DNA from: Campylobacter armoricus
GTDB taxonomy: Bacteria; Campylobacterota; Campylobacteria; Campylobacterales; Campylobacteraceae
Reading direction: 5' to 3'
Length of the DNA: 64,000 nucleotides
NCBI RefSeq assembly: GCF_013372105.1
Contig: NZ_CP053825.1
Coordinates: 930,001-994,000, forward strand
Below are positions 28,643-37,879 of this stretch, piece after piece. The notes below the pieces were generated by a model that did not search any database, had not been told where the DNA came from, and was given only the letters and a program-made list of their open reading frames with translations. Position 1 is the stretch's first letter; each line of letters begins with the position of its first letter. The position numbers and the translations under genes were made by a program.

Positions 28643-31026
28643 TGAAACTAGAAAATACACAAAATTATCCAATAAAACTTCCTGTTATAGTAGAAGATGA
28701 ACTTTTTTTATACCCTTTTATGATTACTCCTATTTTTTTAAATGATATTCAAAACATAAAAGCTTTGGATAATGCTTTGCAAAATGAAAGTATGATTTTT
28801 GTGGCTCCTTCTAAAATAGAAGGCGGGCGGGGTTTTGATGATATATATGATTGCGGAGTAATAGGAACTATAATGAGAAAAGTTCCACTTCCAGATGGAA
28901 GAATAAAAATATTATTTCAAGGATATGCTAAAGCAAAGATAATTGAAAGAATTTCAAATGAACCTTTATTTGCTTTGGTTGATTTAATTCATCAAGAACC
29001 AATATGCAATACAAAAAAAGAAGCAATTTTAGAAGTTTTAAGAGAAAAAGCTAAAGCTTTATCTACTGTTAGTCACTATTTTCCACCAGATCTTTTAAGA
29101 ACCATAGAAGAAGATGTTGAACCTAGTAGAATTTGTGATTTAATACTTAATTCTATTAAAATAAAAAAACGACAAGCTTATGAATTTTTCATAGAAACTA
29201 ATTTGGAAACAAAACTTCTAAATTTGATTGATTATTTAGCCAAGGAAATCGAAGCAAATAAAATCCAAAAAGAAATCAAAAATAAAGTTCATTCTAAAAT
29301 TGATAAAGTAAATAAAGAATATTTCTTAAAAGAACAACTCAAACAGATTCAAAGAGAGCTAGGAAGTGATATACAAAAAGAAAGTGAAGTAGAAGAATAT
29401 AATAAAAAATTAGAAAAGAAAAAAGCTTTTATGTATGAAGAAGCATACAAGGAAATCAAAAAACAAATTCAAAAATATGAAAGAATTCATCAAGATAATT
29501 CAGAAGCTTCTATGGTGCAAACCTATATAGAAACAGTTTTGGATATACCTTTTGAATATTCGTCAAAGAAAAAACTTAATCTAAAAGATGTATCTTCACA
29601 ACTTAATAGCGATCATTATGCCTTAGAAAAACCAAAAGAACGTATAGAAGAGTATTTTGCCGTAAAAGAACTTTTAGAAAAACGCAAAATCAAAGATAGA
29701 GATGGTGCTAAGGTTATTTTATGTTTAGTTGGTCCCCCGGGTGTTGGTAAAACTTCTTTAGCAAATTCAGTCGCAAAAGCATTAAAAAGAGAATTAGTAC
29801 GCATAGCTTTAGGTGGCTTAGAAGATGTTAATGAATTAAGAGGACATAGAAGAACCTATATAGGAGCAATGCCTGGACGCATTATACAAGGACTTATAGA
29901 AGCAAAACAAAGCAATCCAGTTGTAGTATTAGATGAAATCGATAAATTAAGTCGCAATCATAGAGGAGATCCAAGTGCGGTTTTACTTGAAATTTTAGAT
30001 CCTGAGCAAAATACAAAATTTAGAGACTATTATTTAAATTTCAATATTGACTTGAGTAAAATTATATTCATAGCTACTGCAAATGATGCAAGTTTAATCC
30101 CTGCGGCTTTAAAAGATAGAATGGAATTTATAGAGCTTAGCTCTTACACTCCTCAAGAAAAATTTCAAATAGCAAAAAATTATCTCATACCAGATGAAAT
30201 CAAAAAACATGGTTTAAAAAAAGAAGAAATTAACTTCAATGATGAAGCTATAGAATTAATGGTCAATGAATACACAAGAGAATCTGGTGTAAGAAATTTA
30301 AGAAGAAAAATTGCTGAAGTTTGTAGAAAATGTGTCAAAAAACTTCTTTTGAATGAAAATACTAAAAACATCAAGATAAATGCTAAAAATTTAAAAGACT
30401 TTTTAAGTAAAAAAGTCTTTGAAATTGAAAAACACGAAAAAGAAAACAAAATCGGTCAAGTAAATGGTTTAGCATGGACTGCGGTGGGTGGAGATGTATT
30501 AAAAATAGAAGCTATCAAAATCAAAGGCAAGGGTGAGTTAGCTCTTACAGGAAGCTTGGGTGATGTAATGAAAGAATCAGCAAAAATTGCTCAAAGTCTT
30601 GTTAAAAATTTAATTGATGAAGGACAAATTAAAACACCAAAAAATCTTTCTTACAAAGAAGATGAAAGTATCTATAATCAATACAATCTTCACATCCATG
30701 TACCAGATGGAGCCACACCTAAAGATGGACCAAGTGCTGGTATCACTATAACAACAGCCATTGCTTCTATTTTTAGTAATAAAAAAGTAAGATCTGATGT
30801 CGCTATGACTGGAGAAATTGATTTAATGGGTAATGTTTTACCAATAGGCGGATTAAAAGAAAAGTTAATTGCTGCATATAAAGCTGATATTAAAATAGCT
30901 ATAATTCCGCATAAAAATTATGATAGAGATTTAAAAGATATTCCTGAAGAAGTAGTGAAAAATATGAAAATTATTGGAGTGAAAACTCTACAAGAAGTTT
31001 TAAAAATAGCTCTTGTTTATAACTAG
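28642..31026 (+). CDS. lon: ATP-dependent protease Lon
   Basis: Lon degrades misfolded and regulatory proteins in the cytoplasm. The 794-aa protein has an N-terminal substrate-binding domain (from KLPVIVEDELFLYPFMITPIF), a long coiled region, the AAA+ domain with Walker A LVGPPGVGKTSLA (~363-375) and Walker B VVLDEIDKL, and a C-terminal protease domain with the catalytic Ser in TPKDGPSAGITI and the Lys in PIGGLKEKLIAA. Length and order are as expected. It follows bamD directly and ends inside the hairpin terminator it shares with cetA. Confidence 0.98.
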   Translation: MKLENTQNYPIKLPVIVEDELFLYPFMITPIFLNDIQNIKALDNALQNESMIFVAPSKIEGGRGFDDIYDCGVIGTIMRKVPLPDGRIKILFQGYAKAKIIERISNEPLFALVDLIHQEPICNTKKEAILEVLREKAKALSTVSHYFPPDLLRTIEEDVEPSRICDLILNSIKIKKRQAYEFFIETNLETKLLNLIDYLAKEIEANKIQKEIKNKVHSKIDKVNKEYFLKEQLKQIQRELGSDIQKESEVEEYNKKLEKKKAFMYEEAYKEIKKQIQKYERIHQDNSEASMVQTYIETVLDIPFEYSSKKKLNLKDVSSQLNSDHYALEKPKERIEEYFAVKELLEKRKIKDRDGAKVILCLVGPPGVGKTSLANSVAKALKRELVRIALGGLEDVNELRGHRRTYIGAMPGRIIQGLIEAKQSNPVVVLDEIDKLSRNHRGDPSAVLLEILDPEQNTKFRDYYLNFNIDLSKIIFIATANDASLIPAALKDRMEFIELSSYTPQEKFQIAKNYLIPDEIKKHGLKKEEINFNDEAIELMVNEYTRESGVRNLRRKIAEVCRKCVKKLLLNENTKNIKINAKNLKDFLSKKVFEIEKHEKENKIGQVNGLAWTAVGGDVLKIEAIKIKGKGELALTGSLGDVMKESAKIAQSLVKNLIDEGQIKTPKNLSYKEDESIYNQYNLHIHVPDGATPKDGPSAGITITTAIASIFSNKKVRSDVAMTGEIDLMGNVLPIGGLKEKLIAAYKADIKIAIIPHKNYDRDLKDIPEEVVKNMKIIGVKTLQEVLKIALVYN

Positions 31027-31044
31027 AAGCTTTAGCTTCTAGTT
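31021..31044. terminator. Compact bidirectional terminator between lon and cetA
   Basis: AACTAGAAGC-TTTA-GCTTCTAGTT is a perfect 10-bp stem. It contains the last codon and stop of lon and the stop of the converging cetA gene, whose ends are only 12 bases apart. T/A-rich flanks suit both directions. Confidence 0.75.
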
Positions 31045-32409
31045 TAATTTATCCATAATAACTTTACTTTCTTTTTCTAAATCGCGTATATCGTTTATAA
31101 TCAAATCATAATCTTCTTTTGTTATATTTTCTTTTCTAGCTATTTCTATAGCCTTATTTGCAGTATTTTGTATTTTTTCACTCTTAGAATCCATTTCATT
31201 TTGAGAAATTAAAGGACAGAAAATACTTTTAGCATCTTCATCTTTACATAAGGTAGAAATTGGATCTAGATCTTGCAGCTTGTCTTGAGAACCATTTAAG
31301 GTCAAATAAACATCAGATTTATATAATATATGATCAATCTTCATAGCAGATAATGTCAAGTCGGAAGCAAAATTGACAAATTCTTTACCTAAATGAGTAC
31401 TTTTGTCTTCCAGTTCTCCAAATGCTTTACTAAAATCCATAATTTTACCATCTGAAGAATTTGCTATACCATAAACTTTTTCACTATTTTCTTGTATAGA
31501 ACTAATTTCTTGATTCATCACTTGGATTGCTAGAGTAATCTCTCCTGTTGCTTTTTGAGTTTTTTCAGCAAGCTGACGCACTTCATCAGCAACAACAGCA
31601 AAACCTCTACCATGTTCACCTGCACGAGCTGCTTCTATAGCTGCATTTAAAGCAAGTAGATTAGTTTGATCAGCTATATCTCTAATTACCTCTACAATAG
31701 CATTAATACTTTGAGCATTAGAAGCAAATGTATCTACTGCGTTTTTACTTTCATCAGCTACTTGCATCATAGTTGAAATAGATTCTTGTAATTCATTTAC
31801 TTCTCTTCCGTTTTTTTGTGCTGTATCTGAGATAATCTTAATATCTCCAAAAACTTCTCTCATTAATTTAATAATTTTATTTAAAGAAGAAGATAAATCA
31901 TTTAAATTTTTATTTTGGCTATTTAAACTCAAATCCATTAATTCTCTAGATAAAGCATTTTTAAAGACAGATTTTCCTGTTTTTTCTATATCATCTAAAG
32001 CTTTGTTTATAAAATTAATATTATGAACAAAAATTCCTTTTAAACCTTCAGGAATAGCTCTTCTAAAATATTCTCCTTTTTGCGAACAAGCAATTGAAGT
32101 ATTAATTTCCCTTAAATAAGCTTCCAAACCATCTATGGTGTTGTTAAGATTATCTGCAATTTCTTTTGACTTTTTATCACTAGCTTTTACATAAACAATT
32201 CTAGAATCAAAATTTCCATTTTTGAGTTCTCTGCTAAGCTCTAAAATTTTATCGTTAAATTTTTCATTTTTATGTCTAATAAATAGACCATAACAAAACA
32301 ATGCAATCATAACAACAAAAAATCCCAACGAAAAAAACTCTTTAAATACCAAAGAAACTACACAAGCTATAGTACTTAAAAATGCCCCAATATATAAAAT
32401 ATTTTTCAT
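31039..32409 (-). CDS. cetA: Methyl-accepting chemotaxis-like energy taxis transducer, CetA-like
   Basis: This 456-aa receptor has a membrane hairpin of two helices at residues ~4-45, no large periplasmic domain, a HAMP-like region, and a chemoreceptor signalling tip with [21 protein letters not shown] (in parts) and [20 protein letters not shown] receptor with no sensory domain, next to PAS proteins that could bind FAD, is the CetA arrangement for energy taxis. The size is close to that I recall for C. jejuni CetA. It is the last gene behind two PAS genes; a regulatory partner role is inferred. No C-terminal CheR/B pentapeptide is evident. Confidence 0.85.
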   Translation of the reverse strand: MKNILYIGAFLSTIACVVSLVFKEFFSLGFFVVMIALFCYGLFIRHKNEKFNDKILELSRELKNGNFDSRIVYVKASDKKSKEIADNLNNTIDGLEAYLREINTSIACSQKGEYFRRAIPEGLKGIFVHNINFINKALDDIEKTGKSVFKNALSRELMDLSLNSQNKNLNDLSSSLNKIIKLMREVFGDIKIISDTAQKNGREVNELQESISTMMQVADESKNAVDTFASNAQSINAIVEVIRDIADQTNLLALNAAIEAARAGEHGRGFAVVADEVRQLAEKTQKATGEITLAIQVMNQEISSIQENSEKVYGIANSSDGKIMDFSKAFGELEDKSTHLGKEFVNFASDLTLSAMKIDHILYKSDVYLTLNGSQDKLQDLDPISTLCKDEDAKSIFCPLISQNEMDSKSEKIQNTANKAIEIARKENITKEDYDLIINDIRDLEKESKVIMDKLN

Positions 32410-32421
32410 TAATCATCCTTT

Positions 32422-32913
32422 TTATTTTTGCATATGCATTATTAGCTGATTATAAGTCATATCATATGATTTGACTATTTTATTTAATTCCTCAATACCA
32501 GATTTTATACCACCATCTTTTTCCTTTTGTAAAAGAATTTTATAAATTTTTTCTATTGTAATCACTGCCTCTTTTTTTGGTTTTCTTCGGACAGAATAAT
32601 AATTTAAAATATTTCCATTTTCATCACATGAAGCAGTAATATTAGCAAAAACCCAATAATAATCATCAAATTTTGTTTTATTTTTAACAAAAGCAAAAAC
32701 TTCATTCTTATTTTGGATATTATCCCATAAATATTTAAAAACCGATCTAGGCATATCAGCATGACGCATAATACTATGAGGTTTATATAAAATTTCATCA
32801 ATTTGATAATCAGAATACTTTAAAAAATCTTCATTTGCATAAATAATCTCACCTTTTAAATTGGTTTTAGATGTAATCAAAACATCACTTGTTAATTCTT
32901 TTTCTTGAGACAT
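32422..32913 (-). CDS. PAS domain energy-taxis sensor (CetB/CetC-like), copy nearer cetA
   Basis: This 163-aa cytoplasmic protein is a single Aer-type PAS domain: SKTNLKGEIIYANEDFLKYS, then the conserved IMRHADMPRSVFKYLWD, AFVKNKTKFDDYYWVFANIT and YYSVRRKPKKEA. Trp in DYYWVF matches the FAD-contacting Trp of Aer. A C-terminal helical tail (~120-163) could contact CetA. It is 12 bases upstream of cetA and very similar to the next gene upstream. The Pro of the usual RHPDMP is Ala here (RHADMP). Which copy corresponds to CetB or CetC cannot be fixed from this alone. Confidence 0.85.
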   Translation of the reverse strand: MSQEKELTSDVLITSKTNLKGEIIYANEDFLKYSDYQIDEILYKPHSIMRHADMPRSVFKYLWDNIQNKNEVFAFVKNKTKFDDYYWVFANITASCDENGNILNYYSVRRKPKKEAVITIEKIYKILLQKEKDGGIKSGIEELNKIVKSYDMTYNQLIMHMQK

Positions 32914-32992
32914 AAAAACAACTCCATTAAATAAGATAAAAAAAGTATTATTATATCATAATCAAAAGAATTTAAAATAAAAATTTTGATGT

Positions 32993-33484
32993 TTATTTTT
33001 GTAACTCTAAAATCAATTGATTATAACTCATACCATAAGAATTTACTATTTTCATAAGCTCATCAACCCCAGCTTTTATGCCATTTCTTTGTTCAACCTC
33101 TAAAAGATTTTTATACACTTGCTCTATAGTTGGTATTGCTTCTCTTTTAGGTTTTCTTCGGACAGAATAGTAATTTATAATATTTCCTTGTTCATCAAAA
33201 GATGCTGTAACATTAGTAAAAACCCAATAATAATCATCAAATTTTGTTTTATTTTTAACAAAAGCAAAGATTTCCTTACCATCTTGTATAAAATCCCATA
33301 AACATTTAAAAACAGTTCTTGGCATATCCGGATGACGCACTATATTATGAGGTTTGTATAAAATTTCTTCCATTTTATACCCTGCATATTTTAAAAAATC
33401 ATCATTAGCATAAATTATATTACCTTTTAAGTCTGTTTTGGAAGTTATCAGTGTATCTGGTTCTAAAATTTTTTCTTTTGACAT
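32993..33484 (-). CDS. PAS domain energy-taxis sensor (CetB/CetC-like), distal copy
   Basis: This 163-aa single-PAS protein is nearly identical in layout to the neighbour at 32422-32913. It has SKTDLKGNIIYANDDFLKYA, the intact NIVRHPDMPRTVFKCLWD, AFVKNKTKFDDYYWVFTNVT and YYSVRRKPKREA. A FAD cofactor is expected from family knowledge. It is the first gene of the three-gene taxis cluster, with its own A/T-rich promoter region in the 47 bases after ilvA (TATAAT present at about 33514-33519 on the minus strand). The two copies look like a local duplication. There are 79 bases between them, which may hold a second promoter. Confidence 0.86.
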   Translation of the reverse strand: MSKEKILEPDTLITSKTDLKGNIIYANDDFLKYAGYKMEEILYKPHNIVRHPDMPRTVFKCLWDFIQDGKEIFAFVKNKTKFDDYYWVFTNVTASFDEQGNIINYYSVRRKPKREAIPTIEQVYKNLLEVEQRNGIKAGVDELMKIVNSYGMSYNQLILELQK

Positions 33485-33531
33485 GCTTATCCTTGGTTAT
33501 AATTTGTTTATAAAATATTATATTTTATTTT

Positions 33532-34743
33532 TTATAAAATTTCATTAAAATTATAACCTTTATCAAAAAGAATTTTTCTTACAATTTCCTGATGTTCTTT
33601 ACCTTTAGTTTCTAAAGTAATAGAAATCATAGCATCACCATATTCAAGTTTAGTAGAAAACCTATCATAATCAATCTTAACTATATTAGCCTGTGCTTCT
33701 TTTATAGCATCACTTAAAGCACTTAAAGCTCCAGGTTTATCAATCAAGGTAACATTTATATGCATTTTTCTAAACGCCTTAAATAAACCTTTTTCTATGA
33801 TAATATTTAACATCTGCACATCTATATTTCCACCACTCAAAACTGCACCAATTTTTTTATGATTTTTCAAATCTATTTTTTTGTGTAAAAGTGCTGCAAC
33901 TACAGATGCTCCAGCTCCCTCAACTGTTAATTTATGCTTTTCTAACAAATACAATACTGCATTTGCAATCTCTTCATCATCTACTTGGATAAATTCATCA
34001 ACACATTCAAGAATAATATCAAAATTAATTTTATTTACATCTCGAACTGCTATACCATCTGCTATAGTTCTAACGGATTTAGAATTTATAATTTTTTTAT
34101 TTTTAAAACTTTCATACATTGCAGGAGCTCCTTTTGCACTCACTCCTACTATTTTTATATTAGGATTAATCTGCTTTGCTGCACTTGCAATACCACTAAT
34201 TAATCCACCACCACCAACTGGAGCTAAAATCATATCCAAATCACTAATTTCATCAAGCATTTCAAGCATCAAAGTACCTTGTCCTGCCATAATACTTTCA
34301 TTTTCAAAAGGATGTATAAAATTTAATTTATGTTCTTTAGCATAATTTAACGCATAAGCATAAGCTTCATCAAAATTATCTCCTTTTAAAATCACTTTTG
34401 CACCTAAATTTTTAGTTGCACTTACTTTTAATAAAGGTGTAGCTTCAGGCATAACAATTACAGCTTCTATGCCAAATTTTTTAGCACTAATAGCCACTCC
34501 TTGAGCGTGATTTCCTGCACTTGCAGCTATTACACCGGCTTGTTTTTGCTCTTTGGTTAAATTAGCTATTGTGTTATAAGCACCTCTAATTTTATAAGCA
34601 CCAGTTTTTTGCAAATTTTCACATTTTAAAAATACATCAGCATCTAAAAAATCACTTAAAAATGAAGAATGCACAAAAGGGGTTTTCAAAACAAAATCTG
34701 CTATTTTCTGTTTAGCTTGATAAATTTTATTTAATTCGACCAT
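33532..34743 (-). CDS. ilvA: Threonine ammonia-lyase (threonine dehydratase)
   Basis: This PLP enzyme deaminates threonine to 2-oxobutanoate, the entry to isoleucine synthesis (ilvC is also in this window). The 403-aa protein has the PLP lysine in KTGAYKIRGAYNTIANL (~50-66), the Ser/Gly pocket SAGNHAQGVAI and the phosphate loop APVGGGGLISGIASA. A single C-terminal ACT-like domain (INVTLIDKPGALSALSDAI, ~330-400) suggests the shorter form of the enzyme, like biodegradative or TdcB-type proteins with an added ACT. It overlaps the CoA-binding gene by 11 bases. Confidence 0.94.
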   Translation of the reverse strand: MVELNKIYQAKQKIADFVLKTPFVHSSFLSDFLDADVFLKCENLQKTGAYKIRGAYNTIANLTKEQKQAGVIAASAGNHAQGVAISAKKFGIEAVIVMPEATPLLKVSATKNLGAKVILKGDNFDEAYAYALNYAKEHKLNFIHPFENESIMAGQGTLMLEMLDEISDLDMILAPVGGGGLISGIASAAKQINPNIKIVGVSAKGAPAMYESFKNKKIINSKSVRTIADGIAVRDVNKINFDIILECVDEFIQVDDEEIANAVLYLLEKHKLTVEGAGASVVAALLHKKIDLKNHKKIGAVLSGGNIDVQMLNIIIEKGLFKAFRKMHINVTLIDKPGALSALSDAIKEAQANIVKIDYDRFSTKLEYGDAMISITLETKGKEHQEIVRKILFDKGYNFNEIL

Positions 34744-35137
34744 AATCTACCTTTTTTTGTAGTTCTATTTTAATACAACAATTTTGAACACAATTTATAC
34801 CATATTTTTGACATTTTTGTATTATTTCTTCATTGATAATACCAAGTTGCATCCAAAAATTTTTAATATTTTTAGTCAAAAGATCTTCAAAAATTTCATT
34901 TGCAAAACTTGCTTTTCTAAACATCACAACCGTATCGATTTTACTAGGAATTTCTTTTAAATTTCTATAAACCTTTTCATTTAAAATAAAATCTTCTTTA
35001 GGATAAATAGGATAAATTTTATAACCTAAGTCTTGCAAATATTTACTTACAAAATATGAAGGTTTTTCCTCGTTAGGACTAAGCCCTACAATAGCGATAT
35101 TTTTCATAGAATTTAGTATTTTATGAATATTAGACAA
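34727..35137 (-). CDS. CoA-binding domain protein
   Basis: This 136-aa protein is a stand-alone Rossmann-type CoA-binding domain (COG1832 type): NIAIVGLSPNEEKPSYFVSKYLQDLGYKIYPIYP at the start (in parts), VYRNLKEIPSKIDTVVMFR in the middle, and FWMQLGIINEEIIQKCQKYGINCVQNCCIKIE at the end. I chose the TTG at 35137 because a good AAGGAG site lies 6 bases before it and the family begins there; an ATG 12 codons upstream would place the ribosome site inside the gene. The function is unknown. Confidence 0.86.
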   Translation of the reverse strand: MSNIHKILNSMKNIAIVGLSPNEEKPSYFVSKYLQDLGYKIYPIYPKEDFILNEKVYRNLKEIPSKIDTVVMFRKASFANEIFEDLLTKNIKNFWMQLGIINEEIIQKCQKYGINCVQNCCIKIELQKKVDYGRIK

Positions 35138-35175
35138 TACTTTCTCCTTTTTTAAGTATTGTATCCAAAACAAAA

Positions 35176-36348
35176 TTAATAAGTGGTTTTTTTAATAATT
35201 AATAAATAATATAAAATAAAAGACAAAAAAACAATAACTGCACAAAATAAATAAATATTGGAAAAACCTATACTTGGCTCTATAATACCCAGTAAATAAG
35301 GACTAACGCCTATACCAAAATCCAAAGCTATAAAAAATGTAGAATTAGCTAAACCCATCTTTTCTTTTGGAGCAATTTTTATAGCTAAAGCCTGAGCACT
35401 TGAAGTAGCATTAGCATAACCTAATGCACAAAAAAAACCAGAAGCAATAATCATGTAAAAATTTGTCGCAAAAGCAAGTAAAAGCAAACATATAATAAAA
35501 TTAAAAAATGAAAATATCATTACAATATTAGCTCCATATTTATCAAAAACTTTACCAGCAAGTGGTCTAAAAATCATAGAAAAACTAGCATATACTACAA
35601 AAAACATAGAACCAGCAAAACTTAAATTTAAACTTTGAGTATAAGCACTCATATAAGCTATAATAGCTCCAAATGCACATGCAAGCAAAAAAGTAACTAA
35701 AGCTAAATTTAAAACAGATTTTTCAAAATAATTATAAATACTCAATTTTCTTATCACAAAATGATGTTTTTTATATCTTCTTACCTTTAAAAAAATAGAT
35801 AAAATCAGTGCAAAAACAATGCTTAAACTAGCAATTAAAAAACTAAGCCAAAATTGATTGATAGAGTCAAGTTTTATCGCCAAAAAAGGACCTAAGGCTG
35901 AAGTTAAAACAACACTTATTGCATAATATCCAATTCCAACACCTCTTTTATTACTAGGTATAATCCTAGCTATAGCCACTCCACACGCACAAGAGCAAAT
36001 TCCATAACAAACACCAGCCAAAAAACGAATCAAAATCAAAAAATAAATATTATAAAACTTCAAATACATTAAGTTAATTGCAAGATACAATAAAAGTGAA
36101 AAAATGATTGTTTTTTTAACATTAATACTATCTATGATCGATCCAAAATAAAGCCTAGAAAGTAAAGCTCCTATAACAAAAGCGCCCATAATAAGCCCTG
36201 CGGTGCTAGTTTGAAGTCTTAAAACACTCAATACATAATCAGTGCTAGATATAGTACTCATATAAAAAACAAGACAAATGGCAAAATTAATCCCAAAAAT
36301 ACAGAAAAAATTGATATTAAATAAATTATATTTTTTACTAAGACCCAT
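35176..36348 (-). CDS. Major facilitator superfamily transporter
   Basis: This protein of about 390 aa has twelve predicted membrane helices. The MFS motif A loop reads GALLSRLYFGSIIDSINVKK (first half, ~57-76 of the longer reading) with its weaker counterpart RPLAGKVFDKYG in the second half. I place the start at the ATG at 36348, which has AAAGG 7 bases upstream; an ATG 13 codons further up would overlap the MarR gene. The substrate is unknown. The arrangement regulator-then-transporter suggests a drug or metabolite exporter controlled by the MarR protein. Confidence 0.84.
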   Translation of the reverse strand: MGLSKKYNLFNINFFCIFGINFAICLVFYMSTISSTDYVLSVLRLQTSTAGLIMGAFVIGALLSRLYFGSIIDSINVKKTIIFSLLLYLAINLMYLKFYNIYFLILIRFLAGVCYGICSCACGVAIARIIPSNKRGVGIGYYAISVVLTSALGPFLAIKLDSINQFWLSFLIASLSIVFALILSIFLKVRRYKKHHFVIRKLSIYNYFEKSVLNLALVTFLLACAFGAIIAYMSAYTQSLNLSFAGSMFFVVYASFSMIFRPLAGKVFDKYGANIVMIFSFFNFIICLLLLAFATNFYMIIASGFFCALGYANATSSAQALAIKIAPKEKMGLANSTFFIALDFGIGVSPYLLGIIEPSIGFSNIYLFCAVIVFLSFILYYLLIIKKTTY

Positions 36349-36361
36349 GAAAAAACCTTTC

Positions 36362-36806
36362 TTAAATTTTTTCATTGATATAATCAAGTAATTTTAAAAG
36401 TTTTTCTTGATCTTGTATATTTAATATATCCAAAATTTCTTTTTCATATTTTCTTATACAGATGTTTGCATTAAAAAAAATTTCTTTCCCTTTAACACTA
36501 AAAGTAATAATCTTTTCTCTTTTATCATCCGCTTTTAAAAACTCTATATATCTAAGTTTTGCTAATTTAGAAACAACCCTAGAAAGTATAGCTTTATCCA
36601 TCTGATAAAACTCACATATTGGAGCTAAGGTAGTATTTTGATGCTGACTTAAATATACAAAAACTCTCCAATCACTTGATTTTAACCCAAAAGGTTCTAA
36701 AATTTCATTGATTTTATAGAGTATTTTTCTATTTGTGTAAGTGATTTTTTGAAAAAAAATGTAAAACCCTTTGTAAAAATTAATTGATTAAATCAACTAT
36801 TTCCAT
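36362..36806 (-). pseudogene. MarR family regulator, apparently frameshifted near its start
   Basis: The frame from about 36787 down to 36362 encodes a full MarR winged-helix domain: ILEPFGLKSSDWRVFVYLSQ, APICEFYQMDKAILSRVVSKL and ADDKREKIITFSVKGKE. But it has no ATG, GTG or TTG before the Met in EFYQM, which is deep inside the domain. An ATG at 36806 opens MEIVDLIN in a different frame and hits TAA at 36782-36780. Removing one base there would join the frames into exactly 147 residues, the normal MarR size. So it is either a one-base insertion (pseudogene) or a gene starting at ATT (36760) behind an AAAGGG site. Confidence 0.62.
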
Positions 36807-36838
36807 AATAACAAATAAAATATAAATTCTAACTTATA

Positions 36839-37879
36839 CTAGGCTTTTCTTCTTAAATACACCCCGCATTCAAGATGATGAGTATTAGCAAATTGATCAA
36901 AAAAGGCCAAATTTAAAATTTCATGACTTTGACATAAAATTTCAAGATTATCTTTTAAGCTTATAGGATTACAAGAAATATAAATAATATTCTCATAATG
37001 CTTAATAAGCTCAATCACACTTAAAGTAAGACCAGCTCTTGGAGGATCAACTAAAATATGTGATATTTTAAAACTATCTAAATCCACATCTTTTAAGCGA
37101 TTAAATTCTCTTTCTTTTTTTAAAGCTTGACTTAATTCTTCACTAGAAAGTCTTGTAAAGGTAATATTTTCAATAAAATTCAAAAAACAATTTTTTAGAG
37201 CAAATTCAATATTTTTTTTAGAAATTTCAGTAGCTAAAACCTTATGGAAATATTGAGCTAGAGCTATGGTAAAATTTCCATAACCACAATAAAGCTCTAA
37301 TAAATCTTGTCTAAAATCATTTTTAATGCAAGATATAACCCATTCTATCATTTTTTCATTGATGAAGGTATTAGGCTGGATAAAACAATCATTATTAAAC
37401 TCATACATAAAGTCATTTGTGTTAATTTTTAAAACCTGTCTTAAATTTTCTCCATTAAATACAAGTTTTTTACCCCTGCTTCTTGCTATGAGCTTAAGAT
37501 TTAATTTATTTGATAATTCTTGCAAATCTTGTGCAATTAGTTCTATATTTTTATGATAAAGTAAAGTTATACTTAAATCTAATTTTGTAGCTAGAAATTC
37601 TACCCCAAAAAGCTTATGTTTTAAATTTTCATTTAAATTACTTACTAAAATAGGCATATATTTTTGAATTTTTTCATCTGCTATATCAAATTTTTCAATG
37701 GGAATTTTTTTCTTATTTTTATGCATTGCATAAGAAATTTCTCTATTATCTTTGTGATATATAGAAAATTCTGCCCTAGTTCTATAAGCTTTTAAAGGTG
37801 ACTTAAAAAACTGAATTTCTCCATCATATAAAGAAGAAAACAAGGCTTTGTTTAAAGCAATTTTTTCTTCAAAATCCAT
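36839..37879 (-). CDS. trmA: tRNA (uracil-5-)-methyltransferase TrmA
   Basis: TrmA methylates U54 of the T-loop in tRNA using SAM. The 346-aa protein has the expected N-terminal [18 protein letters not shown], the motif [17 protein letters not shown] (~175-190), the AdoMet site [29 protein letters not shown] and the nucleophile region [18 protein letters not shown], followed by [14 protein letters not shown]. There is no TRAM or Fe-S cysteine set. It begins one base inside the end of the NhaC gene, so they are coupled. Confidence 0.94.
   Translation of the reverse strand: MDFEEKIALNKALFSSLYDGEIQFFKSPLKAYRTRAEFSIYHKDNREISYAMHKNKKKIPIEKFDIADEKIQKYMPILVSNLNENLKHKLFGVEFLATKLDLSITLLYHKNIELIAQDLQELSNKLNLKLIARSRGKKLVFNGENLRQVLKINTNDFMYEFNNDCFIQPNTFINEKMIEWVISCIKNDFRQDLLELYCGYGNFTIALAQYFHKVLATEISKKNIEFALKNCFLNFIENITFTRLSSEELSQALKKEREFNRLKDVDLDSFKISHILVDPPRAGLTLSVIELIKHYENIIYISCNPISLKDNLEILCQSHEILNLAFFDQFANTHHLECGVYLRRKA

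Noticed and set aside
29734-29742. C5-G3 run in lon as a contingency tract
   Set aside because: It is too short to slip often and encodes the conserved Pro-Pro-Gly of the Walker A motif.
33881-34345. Plus-strand frame of 154 codons
   Set aside because: It is the complement of ilvA, which carries PLP-enzyme motifs.
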